Source: Tubiluchus corallicola (Eukaryota; Priapulida; Priapulimorpha; Priapulimorphida; Tubiluchidae). From it: a DNA stretch of 64,000 nucleotides. Positions within the stretch are counted from its first letter, which is position 1. Every line of letters begins with the position of its first letter. Positions 38,037 to 49,269 of this stretch are shown here, in pieces. The DNA is taken from NCBI GenBank assembly GCA_030141605.1, contig JAQGDQ010000452.1, forward strand, positions 41,580 to 105,579. The letters run 5' to 3'. The notes under the pieces are model-generated. The model ran no database searches, was not told the origin of the DNA, and saw only the letters and a list, made by a program, of their open reading frames with translations. A program made the translations under genes and the position numbers.

Positions 38037-38991
38037 CAGTAGGCGCCGCTTAATAGACTCACGGTTAATAGACTCAATCGCTTAATTGACTCAAAAACTC
38101 CTGGCACTCGCCGTTTCTATTCAGATGTATATAAAAACTGTCGGTAATTGACTCAAATAACTCCGCATAATTGACTAAATATTTTTCCTTCGTGTACTTA
38201 AAATAAGACATTTGTATGTGCCCAAAGAGCCTTTCCCACTTTTATGTCATCTTTGCTTCACTTTTGTGCACCATAATATATGTAGAAACAATCATGTTAA
38301 GTGCCATTTTGTTTGTAAGCAGGTACGTTTATCATGCGCTAATACTGTAGCGTAGCGGTTTTGCTTTGAATCTTGTTACTCAAGAATTTCTGGAAACTAA
38401 ACATTTAATCACTTGTCTAGCGATTTCCTTTTGAAGCTCTTGTTGCAAATCACACTTTCACGCTTAGTCAGTTAACAATCAAAGATGCAGGTACAGTAAT
38501 CAGCCAGTTTTCTTTGTGGCTTACAAGAGTAAACATCATGCAGTAAATAAGAGCACAGAGTTAAGAAGCTTAAAAAATGCAGCACGCCAAGCGCTAAATG
38601 TTTTACGAGAATTTGTGCATCACACAGCAACAGATTTTCAACGTTTTTATTATTATGAGAACACTGTGAGCCGACTTTGAAGGAATTTTTGTCACTTTTG
38701 CAAATAAACAGACAGGTGTGATTTAGAAAAGTATACTTTTTAATTTATTGCTAATTCACTTATATAAATTAGTATTAATTTTTAAAATGTTTTTTTAGAT
38801 TTTTAACTGCACAAAGGAATTTAGGCATTACTTCGTTTCTAAAATTCATTAAAAACAGTTGCAGTTCATAGTAAGCTGATGACTCATACTCCTATATTTG
38901 TAATACTACATCCTTCAGTTAACAGGTTCAGGCGGTTAATTGGGTCAAAACACTTCGGCCCCAAAGTGAGTCTATTAAGCGTCGCCTACTG
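38037..38991. mobile_element. Inverted-repeat DNA element, family B, copy 2
   Basis: Left end CAGTAGGCGCCGCTTAATAG, right end inverse GTCTATTAAGCGTCGCCTACTG followed in the window by TA. The interior aligns with 22772-23671 over nearly its whole length (shared GCTAAACATTTAATCACTTG and GCACGCCAAGCGCTAAATG motifs). This is the best-preserved copy; its ends match for about 24 bp with one mismatch. Confidence 0.87.
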
Positions 38992-39683
38992 TATGTTAGT
39001 GAGTACCGTATCAAAAAATGAAGGACATTATAAAAAGAACAAAAAACTGCTTTTTAGATTATGTGATAAAAGTACTGCCAGAGGCCGAGAAACTGTATGT
39101 AATTTGGATAGCCTATAAGTCTTTAAGAAAGAACTGCTTATGTTGACTAATATCGAAACTATGTGAACTGAGAATGAAATTAAAACATATTGTAAGTAAA
39201 GTGTAACAAAAAAGGTATAAATAAGATAAATAAATTGTGCAATTGTTATGGAGTGTGATGAAAAAACAGTATGAGAAAACAGGGTTTAACAGGATGGTCT
39301 GCCAATTTTTTAAATAATTGCTGAATTAATCGGTATTCGGCCAATTATTTCTTTTAATTGGCTGCCTGTTAATCAGTAAATTCCACAATCGGTGCACCTC
39401 CTGTTTAAACAATGTTAGAGTACTCATCCTTATTCAGTTTGGCTGCGAGCTCTTGGAATTTCAAATTATAGAGATAACACTCCTTTTGCAGCTATTTTGG
39501 TCTAAAACTAGGAATACTGCTTAACATGCTTTTATTTTACACTAAAGCAACATAAGCATTTGTGCATTTTTGGCTCTGCATTTGTGTATTTTTGTCAAAT
39601 AAAAAGCCTGTGTACCAGATGTGCAAATTTAACTACAATTGTCCGTCTCGGGTTGTAAAAGTGCTTAATTTGTGTGTTAACAG

Positions 39684-42600
39684 CCAACATCTCATTTCAA
39701 GCCTGGCATAGTGAGTACCAGGGAAAGTGAAACAACTGAAAAAGAAACAGTTGAAGGGAGTCAGTTAGTAAATGATACTCTTACTGTTGGACACTCGAGT
39801 CACTGCATTGTGGACCCAGAAAATGCTGTCAGGACAAAAGCACAAAAAACTGCGGTTGAACTGCCACCTCCTGTAAAGCTTGTTGAAAGCTGTAATAACA
39901 ATGAAAGTGTTTCTGTTGCACATTCACTAGTTAAAGAAGGAAGTGCATCTGAGTCTTTATCTAAAGCCAAGTCAAAAGCATCAAGTTTTGCCGAAGCTTT
40001 TGCAGATCTGCAGAAATCGAAGTTTTATGAACCACCGGTGCCAAAAGCTTCGACTGAAGAAAAGTGAGTGGAATTTTTGTTGCTGCAGTGCTTTATGTCA
40101 CAAGTAAAATGATTTGACTGCACAAAACACAGTGTTACTTTTTGTTTTATTAGTATCCGATAAACTATTCAAAAAGGTACCTCTAAATATTGTATTATCT
40201 TAATGAATATTTGTACATTGTCTTACAGAACCTGTTTAATAAAATAAGCACGTTGTATCTTTTAGGGAGGTTCAATGTTAAGTTAAGTGTGTATTCGCAT
40301 CTCATGTTACTGCTGTGTTACTGAGTTTTTACTCTGCTATTGTGTTACTGTTTGAGAACTAAACTCCTATTGAATAATTATTCATATAACTATAAATAGA
40401 AACAAGAATGATATTGCATTCTATTACGCTTGTGTATTGCATCCCTTTGTACCTACGTTTCGCGCCGACAAGCATTCTAAATTAAAACATAGCTTGGATC
40501 CGTCAGTTAGGTCTGTTGCTGAGTTAGTTAGTTAACTAATAAAGATTACCGCCATTATGTTTTCTGCTAGGACAGTAGAGGTAAAGAGACCGGCTCGAGG
40601 AAACAGCATAATAGTCAACCCCAGACAGGTGAGTTTTTGTATAGCATTTGCTATGTACATGTATCAATCACCACATGCTTATATGGCGTTATACAGTGGA
40701 CTCTCGTTATAAGAATCACCTCGGGAGAAGGTAAAGTGATTCTTATAACAAGCGATTCTTATAACGAGCATGACACAGAATTGCTTTAAAACATTTTTAT
40801 GCACATAAAAATTATTTATTTCCCGAAATTACGCTAGAAACGACATGAAACAGCATAATGTTTTTCTGGCCTAAAAAGGACCTAAAAATTACTAGACTAA
40901 TGTTTTCATTTCATGGTTGGGTAAATATTTCATGATGCCAGAATTGCCTTAAAAATTTTTTTAATGCACATAATTTTTTTCCGCCACGCCCACTGCGCAG
41001 AACCTTGTAAGCAGGGCGTGAGAGACAATGGAGTTGGCGCCAAAATTGATTCTACTATCGAAAGAAGGGTGATTCTTATACGAGCGGATTTTCACTAGGA
41101 AAATGCCGAATCAATTCGGGAAACGCGATTTTGATTCTTATATCGAGCTGATTCTTATACGTGTGATTCTTGTAACGAGAGTCCACTGTATTCGTAATGT
41201 AGGATGTCAAATACCGTTTACTTTTTGTGCATACTTTACGAGTAGGTGGAATTACTGAATGTTAACAGTATGTGCTTTTTCATGGCTGTTAAGCAGTACT
41301 GAGGTTGGTTAGTAATTGGACAGGTGACACGCCAGGATCTGGTTTCATATACTATACTGTATATATGCCTACTTATCTCGGTAAGGGAGATTGTAGACAA
41401 ATCTGCCATTTGTAGCTAAAACACAACTGCTGATTCAGTGTCTCAACCGTGCATCTTATCATGTGCGTTGAAGTGTGTTTAAAAATGCTGCATGGCTCTG
41501 TGCCAAAGCAAGTCTGATTAATTAGTAAATAAACAAGTGAACTAGTTATTATGGCAAATGTTTTATAGATTTAAGTGCCACGCATGCAGACAGAGAGATT
41601 TCTGAATTGCATACTCACCTAGAGAATGCATTCCGAAATCAAATTGAATTGAACTTGAACGTCTTTAAAATAGATGTGTGGTAGCCAAGAGTCAAGATGA
41701 AACTTTTAATTTTTTGTTCATCGTGTGTTAACTGAGGCTCACGGCACAGTATGCACTTTTGGCATTGCACAACAGTAGTGTTATCACAGGTTAACCTTTT
41801 CAAACAGAAAACGTTTAACAAATTGACCAACGTAGTTCACTTTTTGCACATGCTTTTCATTCTAGAGAGGGAATCCCATTTTACGTCACGTCAGAAATGT
41901 TCCTTGGGAATTTGGTGACATTGTTCCTGATTATGTAATGGGCAGAACTACATGTGCGCTGTTCCTTAGGTAGGTAATTAGTAGTGTTGGGAAATTTATG
42001 TCAAATGATGTGTTATATGGTTATTGATTTCTATGTTTTTTCTGAAGTATTTCCTGCTTCTTGTTTTGTACGAACTATCACCATTAGGACATGGACTTAG
42101 TGATTGCTTGTACCAAGTGGTACCTCATGAATGTCACCTAATTAAAAAAGATTCGTGATTCAGTTTTGCTATTAAATCAAAGAGGTAATGAAAAAGCTGA
42201 CACAGAGGCAGTAATACTCGGGGACGTCACTCTGTACTTTATGCACTCTCTCTGGTGAAGCAGGCTTTAAACTGCTTGAAAGTTTGACTAACTGAAAAAG
42301 GTTATCTCTTATCATTCATATCTCTTATCAAAGTGTTATGTTTGGAACAGTCAAAACAGAAAAGCGATTTATCTTAAAATAAACAGACTTGAACCTAAGC
42401 CTGCAGTTCAGTGTAATGCAATGTACCACAAAACGATCGTGGAAGAGAACCTTACAAAAGACCGTAATAACTGATGAACGCATCTTGCTAACTACAGTAA
42501 AAATGTTTTTAAAAATGCTGACTGCAGTTACAGATAGATCTACTTAGAAATATCTTTTGCTAAATTGGTACAAATAGAAACAGATGTCTTCAAGCTTTTT

Positions 42601-45600
42601 ATGCAATCTTCAGACCAGAAACATTTTACAATTTAGCAAAAATTAATATTGGAATGTAGTCGCGAAATGCTTTACGCCCGTTAAAGGGACTGTTCACTTG
42701 CTATTCAAGGTGTCTATATTTTCTGTTTGTCTCGTTGGGTGAAGGTATGTGGACACCCAAATGTTGGTAAGACGCTGATTCAGGTCTCATCTTAGAAGAA
42801 TATCCTTCATAATGACATAGGTGATTAGACTCTAATGCTAGATACCAGCTTGTACAGCCAAAGTGATTTCTACTTTTCCATACAATATGCACATCAGACC
42901 TTGGTCTGTTCAGGGTGAAAGTGCCAAGGATCTAGAGAGATGAAAATATGTATCCGGAGAAATACTAGCAGCAGTAGTTTATTGACTCGATTAAGTCTAA
43001 CATGCAACATTTACACACAGGTCTTCAAATATGATAGAATAGAATAGCTGATTTCCTAGCAATAGGAGGTATTATCTTAAAACTAGTGAGGTTGTCGTTT
43101 TCATGAACAATTTTCTGCTATAGAACTCCATGGGTAAGCAGCCCAAGGGAAAACGAAGTACAATACGTACATTGCAATATTAAATATGATGCTGCACCTA
43201 TCTTTTGAGAGTGCATGCATGCGAGTAATTAGAGCATATTCAAAGTGAGAAGTTGTTATTCTTGAGTTACTCCAGAAACTATTAACCACTTCCTCTAATT
43301 TTTCTTTGCAGCTTGCGATATCATCAACTACATCCAGACTATATTCACCACAGACTGAAAGAGCTGGGGCGCCAGTATGAGCTACGCGTGTTGCTCGTTC
43401 TAGTAGATATAGTAAGCATTTATTGGTAGTACAGTACAATGTATACAGTTAGCTGTTGTGGCTCTCTGACAGCAAACTTGCAAGTGTGAACTGCTTTGCG
43501 TGTTACAGTCAGCAAGAAATTGCAAACTCTACGACAGTTACTGCAAGTTGGTTTACCGTCCAGTGTGAACACCTCGGTGAGTTACTCTCGACACTTCTCA
43601 CTGTGAACATTGAAGTGAGTGTCAACTCGATCTTACAGAATAACTCACGGCTAGCTTTACATTCTAGTCTGAACACGCTTGCGAGTTACTTGGGGAAAAA
43701 ACTCGAAAGCTCGCTAGTCTGAATGCCCCATTACAGTTTTGTATGATATGTGTTCTATTCTATTTTCTATTTTGCATTCGTCTGTAACACTGCAAGCAAG
43801 CCAGAATGCAACACTCAACAGAAAACTTACTAACTTAGTAATAATATTAAAAGGTTGTGGCAGGACTGGACTGTAGCCCATTGACAAGAGTAATCTTGTA
43901 AACTGAGACACCAAGCCAACGGAATCGTTTCTACCAAATTTGGAATCCTGTACAATGTGCATCCTTGCCTCTACAAGGCAATTTCAAGAAACTGTGGTAG
44001 ATAAAATGGCATTAGTATACGTTTCTCTGGTAGTCTTTCATACATATAGCAACCAGGCTCAATGCTACTTCACTTCACAGTCAAGCACACATTGTAAATT
44101 CAGCCATTTCGTTGTTCCAGGGTTTGTGTTTAGAAACTTTTTACTCATTTTGGCACTAGTTTGAGGTGGCTATCAGTAGGGTATTTGGCTTGTATGGTCC
44201 TTTGCTAAGACCGTAATGAAGTGTATTGCCTCTGTCTTCTGTGAATAGAATTGCACCAATAGAATAAAGTTGCACCACTTCTGCCGAAATGTCATAAACG
44301 GCAAATTTATGTTTTCATATTTTCACTTTGTCCCTATGTTAATTTAATGTGCTTGGTTCAGTTACTGCATCGGCTACATGTTACGGCTTACTGTTGGCAA
44401 GAGCTTTGCCAATTCATGAATTCTAGAAATCTAAACTGGTGCTTGCTTATCAAGTTCAGAGTTGAAACATTTACTTTGCTTACATCAGTAACATTGCCGT
44501 CTTTAATCCTCTTATACGTCTTCAAAAAATTTATTTCATTTTACAGAAGGAGCCCCACTACTACACTAAGGAACTTGCTAAGATGTGCATGTTAGCCAGT
44601 TGTACACTTATTTTATCCTGGAGGTACAGTAGCAGTTCATTCTCTCATTTTCTCAATACATTATTTTATAACTGCATGTGTGTTTTACAAAAGTCATTCG
44701 AATTTGTTGCTAATTGTGAGCATACTGCATTAATGGCTGTATCATTGATAGTAAGATAGTGATTTGGTTTTGTGCCGTGTAAGTCAAAGTATAGAATTTG
44801 CCATAAGTTAAATATAGAAAAAGGAAAGTAAAAAAGATAAAATTGAGTACAATCAACCTCGAATATAAGGGACACATTCGGACCCGAAAAAATCGTCCCT
44901 TATATCCGATGTCCCTTATAGCCGAAGTTGAGTCAGGCAGAGGATGTATCTAGACCTGTACTTTTACCCATATTTTTATGGATTATTGCTACACATTCAG
45001 TGCATACGGTATATAAGCAGCTCCTTCAATGGCTGAGTTCGTGAAAAATTGAGGTCAAAAATCGATAAATTTCGTTTTGATCATAGGGTCCGTTATATGT
45101 GAGGTAATTTACCTGGGTTTCTATCACGCGGGACCTGACGATATGGTCCCTTATAACCAAAAGTCCCTTATGTCCGAGTACCTTACCTACGAAGATTTTT
45201 GCATAGGAAAAGCGTTACGAAAAATCGGGACCGGTGTTGGTGGTCCCTTATAAGACAGTGTCCCTTACAAGTGAGTATCTTATACCCGAGGTTGACTGTA
45301 ATAATTACTTGTCGTTACCATCTGCATAGCTTTTCACACTGTTTTATAAATACCTCAACCACAATTATGATGATTTTTAGTCCTGAAGAAGCTGGCAGAT
45401 ACCTGGAAACTTACAAGGCCTTCGAGAACAAACCTCCAGACATGATAATGGAGAAAACAGAGAACACGTATATTGCACAGGTGCGGTGGACTGTAAACTC
45501 ATCTCTTTACATATATAAATGATACTTGTACTATACTCTCATTGAGAATGCAATGGCTTTTTCTTTGCTTCGTTGTTGTTTTTGCTTGATTTTTAGTAAA

Positions 45601-47255
45601 CAGACAGTGTAACATTAGGCGTGCATAGTGTAGCATTATGCCATTGCATAATATTGTTAAACATAAACTGAGTCAGTTTCTACCTTAGTCGGTTTCAATA
45701 GCACATGGTAATGCTGTTTGATGTGCTACTTACAGCTAAGTACTGCTTCAAAAAGACGAAATTTATTGCTTCGAAATAGCATTCAACATAATGTGTGTTT
45801 TCCAAAGTGTTTAATAAATATATTAATTATAAAATGCTGCTTAATATTTTAGTAGCTTAGTATACACCGCATGTCCACTGTTATTGCCCATATCGATAAC
45901 ATCGTTTTTTCTACTGTATCTTCAAGCAAAATAATTGATTTGTTGTTAAGCGTAATTCTTTAATTTGTGCAACTTTTCTATATTTTGTAGCTCACGGATT
46001 GTTTGACAACAGTGAAGAAAGTTAACAAAACTGATGTGCGCACGTTATTATCCACTTTTGGGGTATGTAGCACGTAGCTTACACTGATCCAACGGCCTTT
46101 TGACAAAAATTCACCATTTGGTTTTAGTGTGCAAGCAACTTGCTCACTAAATTAGACTGTCAAAACACATGTGCTTAACTATTCTTGTAGAACCAAAAGT
46201 CTTGCAGTCGAATTTAGGGAAGAAGTTACACTATAAAATTGTACAATTCATGTTTAAAAACAACGAAATACTTTATCATTTTAATATTGCAGTGATTTTT
46301 TTAAATTTCAGTCACTAGAGAAAATCATTAAGGCCGACAAAGACTCGCTGTCACTATGTCCAGGCCTTGGGCCGCAAAAGGTAAAATGCACTATTATGCC
46401 GCAGTTTTTTGCGCTAAATGCACAAATGCCTTTTGCATCTTGAAACAAAGTGTGTGAATTGTTTGTTATAACTTAGTAAATCACAAATTATTCATTAATA
46501 CGTTAGATGTAATATATTAAGCATATATCTCGACAGAGCATACATTTCCAGCAACACATTCATAATTGGTTAGTTTTACAACCACAGTCAAATATCTTTA
46601 TACTGCCCACTTTGGGACTGCAAAAAAACGTTGGCATTATAGCAAGTTTAGAATTATTAATACATACCTGTCTATGTAAATATAGATATTTTCTTTTGCT
46701 GAAAGTTAGGGCATTAAACATGGTTAGCATTATAAGGGGGGGGGCATTTTAACAAAGTTTGACTGTACATGTATTTCACTTTTACTAAGTAATATCAAAG
46801 GCAGGCAGCCTATGTGTCATCTTTTTTAGATTTTCAGTATTAACTAAACCCACTGCACTGTCGTCTAATAGTGCAGCTTGAAAGTTCTGTTTTAAGGAAC
46901 AAATATTGAACAAGTGATGACAGAATTCAACTAAGACACCTTTTAGAGTAATTTTGTCATCTGCCATCTTGCCTTTTGGGACACCATGCAGAAAGTCCAG
47001 TTAAGCCAGGAAACCCAATAAAGTATAGCACCTAACTACATCTTCTCAAAGGCAATTTGTTCCATTGCTGAATACCTTTCGCCTGCATCTAATGTCACTA
47101 CATTCTACGTGTGTTCATGTGGACTTCTTTTTTTACTTTTTGTAGAAAACATGCAGAACTTTGTTTTATTATTCGTGTTTTAGGCACAACGATTGGAAGA
47201 AGTGTTTCATGAGCCGTTTTTAAAGTCGAAGAAACGAAAGACTGATGCTTCATAG
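39684..47255 (+). CDS. ERCC1: ERCC1 homologue, DNA-repair endonuclease subunit, 5' partial
   Basis: Nine exons join in frame for 343 residues: 39684-40063, 40571-40628, 41866-41969, 43312-43411, 44547-44623, 45381-45480, 45991-46062, 46312-46380, 47184-47255. The central domain reads [59 protein letters not shown] and [20 protein letters not shown], then [19 protein letters not shown]. The tandem helix-hairpin-helix follows ([40 protein letters not shown]). ERCC1 pairs with XPF to cut 5' of damage in nucleotide-excision and crosslink repair; ERCC1 itself lacks nuclease residues. The first visible exon starts in phase 0 without a Met, so the start exon is upstream and unidentified. A basic tail ([10 protein letters not shown]) extends beyond the usual end. 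Confidence 0.96.
40694..41188. mobile_element. Pogo/Tigger-like MITE, family D (CAGTGGACTCTCGTTATAAG termini)
   Basis: Starts CAGTGGACTCTCGTTATAAG after TA and ends CTTGTAACGAGAGTCCACTG before TA. Sub-terminal motifs (GATTCTTATAA, GATTCTTATAC) repeat in both arms. It lies in ERCC1 intron 2 of the visible set. Confidence 0.9.
44850..45298. mobile_element. Pogo/Tigger-like MITE, family C, copy 2
   Basis: Left end CAATCAACCTCGAATATAAG, right end TATACCCGAGGTTGACTG, with TA on both sides. Internal GTCCCTTATA motifs repeat in both arms. It lies in the ERCC1 intron between exons 44547 and 45381. Confidence 0.9.
46585..46765. mobile_element. Short MITE, family E (CAGTCAAA termini)
   Basis: CAGTCAAATATCTTTATACT at the left pairs imperfectly with TTAACAAAGTTTGACTG at the right, which is followed by TA; inner GCATTATA motifs occur in both arms. 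181 bp, in the last ERCC1 intron. Confidence 0.65.
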
Positions 47256-47576
47256 CACAGGCAAGGTAGAAACTGTATAAATATGTAAGTGACCTGTTGA
47301 AATGAAAATAATCATTCTTCTGTGATCATTGTAGTTTTGGCTGTTACTTATCGCAGAATATAGTGCTTATTGAAAGCACAAGAGGATAATTTTTTAACCA
47401 ATGCTCACTTTGGCCTGTGGTTCATGTGACAACATAGCTTATAACTGACAGCACGGCTAGGGGTTAAGCATCAATGATCACTTTTTACCTCTCCAAAGGC
47501 TTCAATCTTTTCTGGGTGCTTTACTTGTGTTACTGTTCTAAAAGATGGTGGCACTAATAATACATTCCAAAAGATA

Positions 47577-48856
47577 CAATCGAACCTCGTTATACCGCCT
47601 CCCGTTATAACCCAGCCTCTCCATAATGATACCTTTTGCCCTGTCCCGATTTCCGTAACACAGTCAACCTCAGATATAAGGGACACCTCCGGACCGGAAA
47701 AAATCGTCCCTTATATCCGATGTAAGTTGAGTCAGACCGAGGGTGTATCTAGACCTGCACTTTTACTCATATTTTTATGGATTATTGCTACACATTCATT
47801 GCAAACGGTATGTAAGAAGCTCCTTCAGTAATGCGAGATGTATGTGACCATGGAAACTGAGCGGTTCGAAGGCCAAGTTTGCGAAAAATTGAGGTTAAAA
47901 GTCGATCAATTTCGCTTTGATAATAGGGTCCCTTATGTGCGAAGCAATTTACCTGGGTTTCTATTACGCGGGACCTGAAGTTATCGTCCCTTACATCCGA
48001 GTACCTTATATATGAACATTTTTATAAGGAAAAATGTTACGAAAAATCGGGACCGGAGTTGGTGGTCCCTTATAAGCAAGTACCTTATACCCAAGGTTGA
48101 CTGTATATTAAATTAGGGAATATCGCCAACCTCGCTTACTGCCATCCGACAATGTACATGCTGTGCCAGAAGTCTGTTTTGCATAACAAATCTACTCCAT
48201 TATAATGCCAGCCAAAACAAAGCCAAAGACTTGTAAAAACAATGTCATCTGAACAGAAGAACAAATACGGGTCTTGCTGGGTTTAGATTTAAGTTTCGTA
48301 GCAAGTGACTGTATGAAAGTGAATGTTTTGAGCAAGGAGCATGTATTTTAAGAGTACAAGAGTTGCGTAGCTAACTAAGTTAAGGTTCAGTACCATTTGT
48401 ACTGAGGTGAATTTATAGGCTGTTAAAGGGTCAAGTTATGTACGGCAGCTATTTATAGTCTTACTTATCCAGTAATGTTACTTTGGGAATGTGGGTGGAT
48501 ATTTCTCTTATCAGTAGTTGGGTGTTTTCCACAAGATTGCTTTTCAACTCTGCGTTACATAAAACTTTTGCAAAGTACCAACTCTGCGTTACATAAAACT
48601 TTTGCAAAGTACCACTGTAGAACTACACCTGCATTGTTAATGCAGCAAAATGCACAGTATAACACACATATTCTAGTAGGTATATTAATATTATACTATT
48701 TACCATATATTAAAATTAACTAGGAAACAAAATGGAGGTTGCACAGCAGAATGGCTTTGATATTGTAATGAATATCACCTTACCACCAACCCAACTATAG
48801 TGCCATATTTAATGGCATCCCAGACCTGGCATTATAAAGAGGTTTAACTGTAGTAT
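47577..48856. mobile_element. Host inverted-repeat element interrupted by a family C MITE
   Basis: Left end near CAATCGAACCTCGTTATACC and right end near GGCATTATAAAGAGGTTTAACTGTA pair as diverged inverted repeats. Between them, at 47661-48103, sits a complete family C element. The outer element also contains a 34-bp tandem duplication at about 48546-48613 (CAACTCTGCGTTACATAAAA). Confidence 0.6.
47661..48103. mobile_element. Pogo/Tigger-like MITE, family C, copy 3 (nested)
   Basis: CAGTCAACCTCAGATATAAG at the left and ATACCCAAGGTTGACTG at the right, followed by TA. It shares its interior with 44850-45298, including GTATCTAGACCTG and ATTATTGCTACACATTCA stretches. Confidence 0.88.
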
Positions 48857-48954
48857 AATTGTGTTCATGTACTAAGATGAAGTATCAGGTTTCCTCAGTA
48901 GCCAGGGCATCTTTCTGCAACTGAGGAGGTCTAGGATCAATGTATTTCTCATGA

Positions 48955-49200
48955 TCAAGCTTTGAACTGTGGAACTGAAGAAGCATTTACTACATTAGTA
49001 AGCTTGTTCCATAAAATAATTTTAAAACCCGACCTACAAAGAATTGTCTTCCCCATTTAGAAACAGATTTCTTGTTGATTTTAAGCAAATGTCCTCTTAT
49101 CCTCTGATGGGTCTGAAGTTCAAACAGTTTTGTTACTGTCAATTCGATCAATACTCTTGACGATTCTGAATGTTTGGAATTGTAATGTTTCATGTATTAC
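48955..49200 (-). mobile_element. LINE C-terminal remnant
   Basis: On the minus strand one frame reads LTVTKLFELQTHQRIRGHLL then GRQFFVGRVL, and an adjacent frame continues WNKLTNVVNASSVPQFKA and a stop. R-x-RGH-x2-K...FF-x2-R-V-x3-WN-x-L-x6-A-S-S-x3-FK is the distal end of CR1/L2-type retrotransposon polyproteins. The frame change and the missing body show it is a dead fragment. Confidence 0.7.
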
Positions 49201-49262
49201 ATTAAGATACACATTTTTTTGTATGCGTAGTTGTGCGTGTGTTAATGTAATACATGAAATGT
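49184..49262. repeat. Short inverted repeat able to form a hairpin
   Basis: TTTCATGTATTACATTAA is followed after about 35 bases by TTAATGTAATACATGAAA. The arms pair perfectly over about 18 bp and imperfectly further in. It adjoins the LINE remnant and could be a tiny MITE or a hairpin RNA locus. Confidence 0.6.
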
Positions 49263-49269
49263 TGTGTTA

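Noticed and set aside
38879-39118. Possible first exon of ERCC1 upstream of 39684
   Set aside because: The open frames here overlap the family B element or give sequence unlike any ERCC1 N-terminus; no donor of the right phase could be justified.
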